Shown here piece by piece: positions 50,905 to 62,361 of a stretch of DNA of 64,000 bases. The notes below the pieces were generated by a model. The model worked only from the letters and a program-made list of their open reading frames with translations. It was not told where the DNA came from and ran no database searches. Made by a program: the position numbers and the translations under genes. Source of the DNA: Pyrocephalus nanus (lineage: Eukaryota; Chordata; Aves; Passeriformes; Tyrannidae); the NCBI GenBank assembly GCA_038380795.1, contig CM076260.1, positions 31,592,634 through 31,656,633 on the forward strand, read 5' to 3'. Numbering within the stretch: position 1 is the first letter of the stretch; each line of letters starts with the position of its first letter.

Positions 50905-51078
50905 CTCTGAAATTGGTTTTTCATAGACATCTTCCCCTATAGACTTTTCTTGGGCAAGGATGGCATCCCTGTGTAGCACTCGGAGCACATTCTCTGGAGC
51001 TGCAGACCCATAATGAGCTTCTAAAACTTCAGGTTTGGTTTTCTCTGTCTTCAGCATGTGGATCACATCCTCTCTTGC
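50905..51078 (-). CDS. FILIP1: FILIP1 coding exon (CortBP2-like N-terminal domain)
   Basis: A 174-bp, phase 0-0 exon encoding 58 residues: AREDVIHMLKTEKTKPEVL, EAHYGSAAPENVLRVLHRD, then AILAQEKSIGEDVYEKPISE. It is nearly identical to mammalian FILIP1, where this follows …MEGELQ. The acceptor is tcaatattgcag at 51079 and the donor GAG|GTAATT. An in-frame stop lies just upstream of the acceptor, confirming that the coding start is in a further exon. That exon (human MRSRNQ… about 92 residues) was not found between here and 64000. The exon is part of the conserved domain shared with CTTNBP2 and FILIP1L. Confidence 0.97.
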
Positions 51079-54000
51079 CTGCAATATTGAAAATCACTAC
51101 CATAAGCCAACCCATTAACCAACAGGGAAAACAGGGAAAATAGGGGCATTTCATACGTACAGGCTGCCTACACAAAAATAAAATAAATAAGAAAAATGCT
51201 GGGTTGCCAATGCAAGTATAAAAACTTTGGGAATTATCAGAGTAAACAGGATCTGTGCAATACAAATGTTGTCCTTAAAGGCATTAAATATTCTATTCCT
51301 GCCTGCCATTACATTTGAACAATATGAATTTTTATCTGGGTTGCAACTATAGCCAGGGAACGTCATTATTTCATCTTATTTGTTGTCCATGCTGTTCCCT
51401 GATTGGGATAAGGAAATCAGTAGAAGCAGCAGCACAAGTGAGCTGAATTAATATTTCTGGGACAGCTTTAAATCAAATACTTCCAAGATACTCCTACCCA
51501 AATCTGTGACTAAATACTCTTTCTAAGTAACCTTTGAAATAAATTTTTCTAGCTTTCATTTCTTTAAACAAAACCCTAGAAATTTTTCAGACCCTGGCTA
51601 ACCAGCAGAACTGGCATCAGACATGGAAAGGCTGAGCAAACCCTGCTGGCAGTGGAGGAGGGCTGCTGGCCCTGGAGCCAGGGCTGGGAGCCAGGATGCA
51701 CCTGTGGCAAAGGGGAGTGCAGGTCCCAGCTCCTGCTCCCTGCTCTGTGGCCCAGGTGGGTGTCCCCAGTTTCGGGCAGCAGGAGCAGACATCTGGGCAT
51801 GAGGAGACTGTTCTGCAAGGCCACCTGGCTTTTTTAGGGCTATGCTGTGGACATACACCTAATCCAGAGCTCTATTTCTAATGATACTTTCCAACATCTG
51901 TTAAGCCATCTGTAAAATGGGGGCAGGGCACCTGCTTGTCTTTCAGGGTGTGTTTATAAGGCCATGGTCCAGGGAAGGGTTGTAAAACTTACAAGCATTT
52001 GGTGGGCATAAGAGAGCTCCTGGATTCCCCTGGAGAGCGTCTTTCCCACAAGCTCAAATGGGTGGGGGAGCAGAACAGTATGGGCACCAATTTTTTGTTC
52101 GCCTGCCTTTTTGACAATATATATGAGCTTGGGAAGTAAATTAAGGACTAAGGAAAGGTTCAGACATTTTAAGAAAAAATCCTTTACAAATCCTTCCCCT
52201 ATGTAAGCAATGACTGTTTAAGATTTATGAACTGACCAACACTTCAAGCTTTTTCACAGTGTTCATGATAGCACTCAATATTATCCCTGTAGTAAATCTT
52301 AAATCTTTACCCATTACCACAGAGGCATCACAGCTCTACATAACCACCTGCTTTGGAAATGAAAAAATAATTTCAGGAAATGGTAAAGACTCTTTAATTA
52401 TTTTTTTCCTTTAAAATAAATTAGTCTAACGTGAAAATAAAAAATGAACTTGAGGCAAAGATTATGCAACTCAGTTAAGAACTAGCCCAATTACACAGGG
52501 CTTGTGTATATAACAAAATATAAGATTTTGTAACCTCAAGAAGAGCACTGTGCAAAGGGAGCACCGAAAACAGCAGGATGAGGGAGCAGCTCTCTTCCAC
52601 CCTATGCACAAGGGCCACAGCCAATACTGCTATTTTGTTTTGATTCTGAGAACACAAAACTTCAGGCCCCACACACCCCATTCCTCAGGGACAGGCACAC
52701 CTCAGACCCTAGGCTTTTTGGGAGGGGAGTGGGTTGTCTTCGTTCTCTCCCACTGAAGCTGTTGGGCTTAATTAAACACTGACAGGGCTGGGCAGAGCAG
52801 ACAGAGACAACTTGGACTTGGTGATTTAGCACTGTGAATAGGGAGAGCAAAGAGCTGGTCTCCAGTCCCAGCAATGGTTATTTGATACAGAAATAGCTGG
52901 CAGAGGCAGCTGCTCTGCCCAGTTGTGCCCCAGCCCTTGCTCAGTTGTGCACTGCCATGTGTTCTGTCCTTCAGGCCTCATTAGTCTGTCATCACTCACA
53001 ATTAAAATGGAGCAACTTCAGCAAAGGGAATAAGAGTCTCTGAAACAGCTTATAACTTGCTAGCTAAGAAAGGCTCCTGGAAGCTGCAGGTTTGGGTCCC
53101 CCAAGAACCAAAGGGAGCCAAGCGAAGAGAGTGGGTGATGCTGAATGAAAGAACTGACACCCAAAGAAGGAAGAAAGGTGCCCGGGCTCAGTTCAGAGCT
53201 TTGAAGGAAAATCCTTTTTATTGCTTCATTTTTAAAGGGAAGCAGTGACAGACACATTTAGCTCCAAGGGGACAGGGAGTAGGACTGTCAGCACTGAACA
53301 CCGCTTGCTGAAGCCCAAGGGGAGGGTACCCAGGCCAGAGACAAGCTGGGTGGCACCATCCCCAAGGGCGCACTCAGTTCCCTTCTCACATACCCCTTCT
53401 TGGTTACCCCACACTCTCCTGGCACTCCAGATTTGGATCACATTAATATAGCAAAGTGCCTTCTGCCCTTCATGGCCTTGGCCATTTCTCCTATCGTTAT
53501 CTTTTCAAGGGTATCGGTTAATTCACCAAGTACTCTGTTTCTGCAGACTTATGAAAAGCAAACTGACAAACACGCACTCGGGTTGCTAGGAAGCATTGGA
53601 CCAAGAAGAGGATCTCATGCTAATAATAAACTGGAGACAAATTTACTTTTATTTGATCAGAAACAAGCCCCGTCACAGGGAGATTCTGAAGGGCAGCTGA
53701 CTCAGGTGAGAGAGAGACCCAGGCAACACCCTGACCTTCCATCAGCCTCTGTGTTTGTGAACTCTGGTTAATCTCTTCGAAACTCCTCAGGATAATGTAG
53801 AGGCAAGGAGCTGAAACAGCCTGCCTGTTGATTTCGTTTCCTCCAAATGAATAATTTTCCACTGAAACTACTAGAAGAGAGCTCAGATAGAGGTATTTGC
53901 TTTCAGTGTATAGCAAACTGCGGGAAACAGACTATTTTCAGAAAACAAGTGAGAATAATCCTGCAGAGGAACACTTGGACTACTTCAACACACATACCTG

Positions 54001-54751
54001 GAAAAAAACATGAGAGGCTCAAAGTGGGGGGTCCTAGCTAAGAAAAGGGTACCTTTCTGGCAAGCTATTTCTACTGATGGACATTTGCTGTTGGTGCCTC
54101 CCTTGTCTCAAAGCACAATGCTGTTTTGCATAAATCATAAGCTGGGAGACAAACTTCCTTTGAAAGGAAGATATTTCAAATTACAAGTAAATTTGTATAA
54201 AAATCCCAGAAGAAAGTTGTTAGCTGTTTTGATAGAGGGAACATGGTGTTTGGCACAGGGAAAATCTCTCAAGTCCTTTTTTTGTTTTGTTTCGTTGGTG
54301 CTGTGATGAGAAAGAGCATGCAGGCTTCAGAAGACCACATATTGCAACAGCTTGTAACACAATGAAACTTACTTGTAAAACTCCAGAAGACTGCAATTAG
54401 TCAGAGAAGCTCTTTAAAGTCAAAATATGGAATTTAAAAAATTTTCTTTTATTGGTTTTTCATTACTTCAATTGTCCCACAGAAAAGTCCAAGCTAAATT
54501 TCTATTTATTCTGTTCATATTGTGGGTTCTTGAAAATAAAGAGACTTTTCCATTAATAAAGTGCCCTCATGTACCTGATTCTCTAAGCTGTAGGATCAAT
54601 GAAGACAGATTAAAGAAGAGATCACTTTTATCTACTTGCAATACTCTCAAGGCAAGAAACACAGAAGGCCAGATATATTGAGAGGTATTTTTCCACACTC
54701 ATTTTCCTGAGGAGCAAAGCCTGCTTAGAGACTGCCTGCTCATCAAACCCA

Positions 54752-55255
54752 CAGAACCACAGAACAGCCCATGTTGGAAGAGATCTCAGAAGATCATCTG
54801 GTCCAATCTTCCATGGGAAAGGAAGTCTAGATTAGATCATCTTCCACTATGTCCAATTGCATCTTGAAAAATTCCAGTCATGGGGGGTCATCCATGGGCT
54901 GTTGTTCCAGTGATGGATTGTTTTCACTGTAAAAAAATTATTTGTTATGTCGCGATGAAACCTCTCCCAACCAACTTGTGCCTGTTGCACCTTGTGTTTT
55001 CCATGAGGCTCCCTGTGAAGAGATAGCCTCCATCTTCTTTGCAGCTGCCCTTTAAGTACTGGAATACTATGATGAGTTCACCCCAAGCCTTCTCTTCTCC
55101 AGGGAGAACAGACATAATTCCTTCAGTCTGTCCTCATAAGGCAGATTATCCTGTCCTTTGATCATCGTTGTGGCCTCCCTTTGCACTTTCTCTCCAGCTT
55201 GTCTGCATCTTTTTTGAACTGTGAGGACCAGACTGGACATTGTACTCAGTTAACT
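54752..55255 (-). mobile_element. CR1 LINE fragment
   Basis: About 500 bp, reverse complement of CR1: tail-proximal cacagaacagcccatgttgg, gatcatctggtccaatcttc, then the region around gcctgttgcaccttgtgttt, caagccttctcttctccagg and tccctttgcactttctctcc. Damaged by indels and stops; non-coding. Same orientation as FILIP1. Confidence 0.9.
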
Positions 55256-57415
55256 CCTTCAGCTGTTCCTGCTGATAGAGGAGCTGCAAAGTTGAACTGT
55301 GTCTAAGCCTTGTTTTATGCTTACTGGGGATGCCAAAATCTAAAGGCTGATGACCTCACTTCTTCAATACCTCCATGGAAGGGCTGAAATGGGGAGCACT
55401 GCTGTCCCACAAAGCTTTGCCTGCTCTCCTTTTCCTCCTCTCTACTACCCACTGATGAGTGCACTTCCCTAAGATGTGGGGTCTGCATTACTACCTGCAA
55501 AATCCAAAACAATGCTCCCCTCCCCTTATGAGTGCATGCTAATTGCCCAGATGGAAAGCTGACATGAGCCCACTCTTTGCAGGGCTAGCCTGAAACACTC
55601 ACTTTTTGCCAGAATAAAGTAGAAGCACTTTCTTTTGTTCACCAGCTTGAGCAGAGCAAGGGGCTGTGTTCCAAACTTCGTTTTACTACGTGCCTAGTAA
55701 AATATTTAAAATATATAGAAAGGATGTAAAGGGGTTCCTGCATAAAATTGAAACCATTTAGGAAACAATAGCATGACTCTGCTGCTTGTAAAAGGGGTCG
55801 GGCAGCCTAGCAACCAGATTCTCGGTCAATGGAAAGACTGTTACACGAGCCGGGCGTTCAGACGTGCTTCCTCCTCCTGCCCTGCCCTGACAATTTAATA
55901 CAGCCCTCTTTCCCCATTCCCACAGTCTTTGGCCTCTCCCACGAGACTGCTGACAAAACTCAGCACCCACTAAACGAGGAATTTTTGCCACAGACTGTTT
56001 GTCACCTGGGAAATGGGACTGAACTGATCAAACTCGTTTCATGTAAGGCATCTAGTAAATCGGGAAAAAATTTCAGTTGCATTCAAGATGGGCTGAATGG
56101 AGTCAAAGCAACCACTGTCAGCTGAGAGTAAAACCCAACTCACGATCATTTGCCAGTACATCTCCTAAACTCTTCTCCTGAATTTTATTTATAATTAGCC
56201 TTCCTGCAAATTCACAGTATGTCTCTCTCAAAATCAGTTACCAGTAACTATTTCTTTCATAGCTTCATTTTTGGAGGTATCTAAAATCCATCTAACTACT
56301 TCAGAGCAATCTAAAGTTTTCAATAACATGACAAAAATCCCATCAATTAGATGAAAGAAGTTCTGAAAATTCAGGAGCAGGAGTAGCATTTACAAGAAAT
56401 GCAACTATGTAAGAGTTGAACAATCTGATATCTACAGCTTTTGACTATTTTTTTTCTAGTTATGAAGACACTTCGTTCTACCTGCACAAGTAAAAGCACT
56501 GAGTAATAGATATTTAATATTTATGAAGTCATACTTTCTTGCCAGTGATTAATGACAAAAAATAACTATGAAACCATAGACAGGAACCATCACTTCTACT
56601 TGTGTTGTTGTCACTTGCACTGTACACAGTTCAGGTTATTTATAGTACAACAGCTACTCTGTACAGCATCAGAAACAAGATAAGGTCACAGGTTCTTGGT
56701 GTAATGTTGGGGTCTTACCAGTGACTGATTTCCTAAATTCCAGTAGGCTTTACAAATGTTTCACCTAAGAGCTAATAAACATCACACTCAAGGCATCCCG
56801 AGGGACATCAGGAGAATGTTCTCACACTGCTTTCTGTGCCATCCAGGACATGCTGTGCTTCTGTCAGAGCAGGAATAGCCTTAATTCTGAAAAGTCAGAG
56901 ACCTCAGGAAGTAAATATTGCAAGTTTGCTTAGTTGCCTGTAAGAAAAGGTAGCACCTTCAGGCAGGTGTACTCACCTATATCTGCAAAACTTTCTTAAC
57001 ATTAGTCCCTGTTAAAAACAGTAACTTCCCTTGTTTTCTTACCTCAGGAGGAAATAAAAATAATTAAAACAAAAGTGGACTTCCTTAATTTTGTGTCATG
57101 ATACTATAAATATGAATACAGAAAGTAATAAAAACTAACCCTGCCTGCTGGAATGACACTATTGTTAAAGGCCTGACTCGTCAAACTAGCCCTACCTACT
57201 GCTACAAGTACTAGGTAACACTTTGTCTTCCAGGACAAATGTACTTAGTGTACAAGGCAGGTTTCAAAGCCCAGAAGTTAGATGCTCTACTGCATATTGC
57301 ATCATACAAAGTTCTTTTTTATAAAAATTCAATGATTTTTTCTCTCCTGTACCAGATATCTGAAGTAGCCTTGTTTGTATCATTTACTCAGTGATGCAAA
57401 ATGATGCCTAATGAC

Positions 57416-57950
57416 ATAGAATCACAGAATCATAGAGTTCCTGAGTTGGAAGGGACTCACAGGGATCATCAAGTCCAGCTCCTGGCCCTGCACAGGACAG
57501 CCCTAAGAATCACATCATGTGCCTCAGAAGATTGTCCAAATGCTTCTTGAGCTCTGTCAGATTTGGTTCTGTGACCATTTCCCTGGGGAGCCTGTTCCAG
57601 TGCCCAACCACCCTCTGTGTGAAGACCCTTTTTCTAACATCCAACCTAAACCTCTCCTGACACAGCTTCATGCCCTTCCCTTGGGTCCTGCTGGTTACCA
57701 GAGAGAAGAGATCAGTGCCTGCCCCTCTGTTTCCCTCCATGAGGAAGTTGTAACTGCAATGAGGTCTCCCCTCAGTCTCCTCCAAGCTGAACAAACCAAG
57801 GGACCTCAGCCATTGTATGGCTTCCCCTCAAGGTCCTTCACCATCTTCATAGCCCTCCTTTGGACACTCTCCAATAGCTTTATATTTTTCTTATACTGTG
57901 GCACCAAAACCACACACACAGGACTCAAGGTGAGGCTGCACCAGCAACAT
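57416..57950 (-). mobile_element. CR1 LINE with remnant of ORF2 C-terminus
   Basis: About 535 bp with an intact 3' tail (reverse complement agaatcacagaatcatagag). On the minus strand a 94-codon frame at 57794-57510 still reads the end of the CR1 reverse-transcriptase protein, including FRLDVRKRVFTQRVVGHWNR and LPREMV…LTELKKHLDN, ending LRHMM. The upstream coding sequence is lost by 5' truncation, so it is a dead copy. It looks the least decayed CR1 in the window. Confidence 0.93.
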
Positions 57951-58334
57951 GTGTACACAGTTTTTCTTGCAAGAAAGACTCTATGTACAGCAAAGTTTTT
58001 TCTTGCCTTTCATCTTAGCCTAATTTCCTAATACTTGAAACTGTGGAGTTCACTTGCTTGAATTTCTTTTAACATTTCTGGACTCAAGTCTATGTACATG
58101 ATGTACTCTGGAGGTAAAGAGATTACTTCAGTGATGAAAAGTGATCATTGTTGATCATTGATTTTGTAGAAAAGTTAAGTGAAATATATCCAGAAATACA
58201 AGTGATCCCTTATGACCCTAAGGAAATGAAACAGAACTGTCCTGTCTTCTTCACACTGTGCAGAACTTTCCAGCCTTGTGTGAAGCCTTTGGAGCTATAC
58301 AGCGTATTTCATTTTATTGTGCCTTATCTTACAG

Positions 58335-58458
58335 TGATAACACAGAAAGTCCTTCTAAAATCAGTATTGGAGAAGAGGCACATGATAGAGCAGCTCATCT
58401 CTATGACGAGCTGCAAAACCTTCTGAAGTGGCTCCAGAAGAATTACATTAGAAATTAA
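58335..58458 (+). other. Candidate orphan terminal exon (weak)
   Basis: On the plus strand a good acceptor (ttgtgccttatcttacag at 58334) is followed by an open frame with protein-like composition: SDNTESPSKISIGEEAHDRA, then AHLYDELQNLLKWLQKNYIRN, then TAA at 58456. ATTAAA follows at 58488. The same frame is open upstream to about 58222, so the acceptor may be irrelevant. I do not recognise the protein. It is antisense to FILIP1 and has no partner exon in view, so it may be a pseudogene piece or chance. Similar-length frames are common here. Confidence 0.2.
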
Positions 58459-61400
58459 TTTGGCCTCTTATGTTTAAAAATGTCCCCATTAAAGATCGCA
58501 GAGCTGAGGAGAAGCAGCACTGAGCAATGTACTACTTCTTACAGCAAGCTTCGAAACAGATCAAATGAGCACTAGAAGACATCTGTCTGTTATTTCCTGC
58601 CCACACAGCTTTGTTCTACTCTATTGCCAGAGCGCTCCATGGATGATGTCACTTTTTTTCTGAAGAAAACAGGCCACCAGAGCCTTTCACTGACATAATT
58701 AATTATCTGTAGTCTGGGCCACAGCCAGCAAAATTCCCATAGCAAGGCCCTGAGAAGTATTAACTCCACACTGCATGATGTTTTCAGAATTATTAGGTTC
58801 TGGTATACCCTGTCTTGCCTTTTCACATTGAAAGAGTGTTTTGCTTGATATTATCAAACCCTGGGACAGTTACTGCAGCATATAGAATTACAGTGTCATG
58901 ATCCAGTCAGCACAAGGAGACCACTGCCAGGGGTCTCTGTCACTTATGTGCACAAGTCTGCATGCTGGGATATACTCTATATGCTTCAGCAGTGCATCAT
59001 CATGGCTAAACCCACTTTTGGGCTTGCTGTATCCAGTCATAAAGTTTTTGTCGCAGCCAACACTAACTGTGTAATAACATTTTTCACATGATCTGAAGCC
59101 CAAGCAGCAAGCAGAAACCACAGATTGATCCAACTAACCATCAAGAAGAGGAAGGAACATCTGTTACAACACTTTTTTAAACACCTGAGCAGGAAGAATA
59201 ATTGACAACAACACATGACTTACTGTGTTTGAGTTCAGGACTAGTATGTGGCTGTGTGATACAGTGTGCATCCCAACAAGTGAGGTAGTTAAAAAAAGCA
59301 ACCTTAGGTGTTTCCTCTGACCAGCACCAGTCACCACAATGCTCGTAAAGACTGGTTCATGTGCTCCAAATCACACATAACAGTCCCTATTCTGGTTTAT
59401 TCATGCTACAAAATGATCTGAAGCTTTCCATATCCCAGACAAATGGCCCATCACAAGTTCCTGTAGCAATATAGGGAATTCATTAAAACTGCAGGATGAT
59501 TCCCACACATTGAGGTGGTTTTATATATTTAGAGTCATGTAGTAAGTCCTCATGTTCCTTTCATAACCACAATTTTTTGTGATCAGTTAGCACCTCTTAA
59601 AGAAGAAAAAAAGGTGATTAATGAAAGGGTAATAACAGAAAAAAGCATTTCTTCTCTTATCACCTGGCCTTTAGTTAGCCAGTCTGGACCAAAACATAGG
59701 AGATCCATGGATCATTAACTTCTTTCTCATGTTCACATATAAAATTAACCTCACCATGTGCCAAGTATCATTCAATACAGGAAATAATACTTTTCAGGAA
59801 TGCTGTAAAATTTAATTTGTAAGTATATAGAAGATCTAGGTACACTCTGAATGCTACAAAAATATGGTACTCTGATATCAATATAGTTTTTTTCCTATTA
59901 ATTTCCCCCATTCATTATATTCTTTTATTTCCTCCACGTTTATGTACTTCTATATATCATCCAAGTTGTTGAAATTCATTGGAAACTAAAAAGTATCTTC
60001 ATTAGGCATGTCACTAACTTGTCTAAATTGCTCTTTGAAGTGCTTCATTGACTGTATAAGGAACTGAAGCATTTGAAATTGGGTACTCTGACCTGAGTTT
60101 CAGCGATGCACTTGAAGCTGCTGGCGTGAGTACCCTCTGTCCAAGAGGAACAAATCTGCCCAGGTATTGTTTTTTCCACCCTGATCTCACTGTCTTCTGG
60201 CAGGAATGAGCACATGAAGAGCAGGATGGAGCAAGACAAGCTGGTGCCGGCAGGGCTGTAGCCACCAGGATGATGAAGTTCAGACACAATCCTTCTGCCT
60301 CCTCTGTGTAGACAGAAGCATGCGGGATACTAACAGATGTAACTGTGTGTACATGGGTAATAAATTCTATACACAACTTTCTCTTGTCCAAGCATTTTGT
60401 TGGCTTCAACAAGCTGGTTTCCAGTTCTCTGTGCTAGATAATGCGCATTCAAGTTACTGATGACTGCTGAATGGGCAAGAAGAGTAGGACTGCACTACAG
60501 CAAGCCCTCACCAGCACAGCCAGTAATTTCAACAGAGTAGCTGCCAGAGGAAATGAGGAAAGTGGCACAAACTCTTGAGGTGAAGTGACTAGAGAGGGTG
60601 GGCAATGAAAGGTGCAGAGTAAAAGCTCCCAGCCATGCCCACAACGCCCTCACAGCCTCCTGTCATCTCCAAAATCCCCCTGATCCTCCCCAGTGTCTGT
60701 CTTCTCCTTTTGCCCTCCCAAAGCCCCACTTGGACTTCCTTTCCCCTCTCCATTCTCCCATTGCATTCCCAGGAATGACTCTGAAGCCATTTACCTGAAT
60801 GCCATTTACCTGAACTGCTGAGACTGCCTGGGCCAGTCCTGGGGAAATGGGCTTTCATTATGAAGCTGATTACATCGATATTTCTGTTTCTGATTTGTTT
60901 AAACTTAAAGGTGACAAATGTCTGGAAATTACCATGCAACTGTATTTGAGTTAGTCAGTTACACTCATTTTGCTGGCATGGAAGACTTGATGTTAATTTT
61001 TTTGCAAAGAAAACTAATAATTTCCAGGATAAGAAAGGCGTCACTTGCATAATCCAAACTCATCCTGTTTTAGGAAAAGGACTTCCCTTCATAGTGTCTC
61101 AGCAGTGCATCATTTTGGGAGCCACATCTGCACCGAAATAAGTCACTAAGTTCACTTTATTTTGGACATCATGCAAAATTCTACACTGAAGCCAGAAATT
61201 TCGTAAGATGTGGCAAGACACAGGATGTTCAGTAGGACCAGCAGTTTTTAATGTTACATTTCTCTCATTTTAGTCAACCAATAGGTGGAGCCTTTAACCC
61301 TAGAAACAAGACACCTTCTCAGATAGCCATGTTCTCATAATTATTATGTCAAGACTTATATTCGCTTTTATTAAAGATTGTTTTGGATGAAAAAATAATT

Positions 61401-62332
61401 TGTTTTGCTCTCAAGGGCTTATCTGATCCTCATCTGCAGAACAGGAGACAAAAACTTAATAAATACACAACTGGAGAAGCAAAGTTAATAAAAACAGATT
61501 CATCTACAACTACAATGTTAAATTAACAACTGGTGAGTCAGAGTACTGGACAGCATTATGACACACAAGACATATGCTCATTGCAAGCTCTCCCAAGAAT
61601 CCCAGATATTTTAAAGCCAGAGTCCACACATTTAACATTGATTGCAAAAGGGTTGGCCATTTCCTCTCCCGCAGAGTGAACCTTCTCTCAAGAAAAATGA
61701 GAAAAGATACAAGCTTCTTCATTACTATTGCACTGAGTATAAAATTTCTATTAAGTGAGAAAAAAAAAAAATGTCAAATGACATCAGTTATATAAAATTA
61801 TTTTTAAAAGATTGCAAAATAGGATCAGTTACAGACACTGATTCCAACGGGAATAAGAACCAAAACTTAAAACTTGATATGAGGCAGTCCTTACTGTTCT
61901 GTTTTACACAGAAGACCAAGAATTTGGGGGGAAAAAAACCCAGGCTGCTCATACTATTCCTTTCACTCTAGATGAGATGTTCAGCAGATCAGAGACACTT
62001 GCCAATTATTCCTCTCTCTTCTGCCCCTTGAAGCCTAACTAACATGAAGGATGTAGCTCTGTTAAGTACAGCTCAGGCATTAAGAGAGAAAGATGTTAAA
62101 ATGTCTTTGTGAAAGACATTTTCAGCCTACAGCTTTCCAGGGACGGTGACATTTTATTGAGGATCCTTACTTTGAAAAACATGTAATTCTAAAGCAATTT
62201 TAGTACCAAAGAGATAGATAGCTATCATCTTTCTTGACAATAGGTTGACATTACCTCCACCCTTCATTTCAGAGGGAGCAGGAAATTGCCTATATAGCAT
62301 AATTTAACTATATTTCAGTATACTGTCTTATC

Positions 62333-62361
62333 TCTTTTTTTTTTTCTTTTTTTTTTTTTCC
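62333..62361 (+). repeat. T-rich tract
   Basis: Interrupted run of T (ttttttttt, c, then about 13 T) in the distal FILIP1 intron. Low-complexity sequence only. Confidence 0.75.

Noticed and set aside
57136..57212. Near-duplicate segments actaaccctgcctgctg and actagccctacctactg
   Set aside because: Only about 17 bp with several mismatches and no flanking similarity; probably coincidence or a tiny local duplication.
57510..57794. 94-codon minus-strand frame as a host gene
   Set aside because: It is the C-terminal end of the CR1 ORF2 protein within a truncated LINE and not a separate gene.
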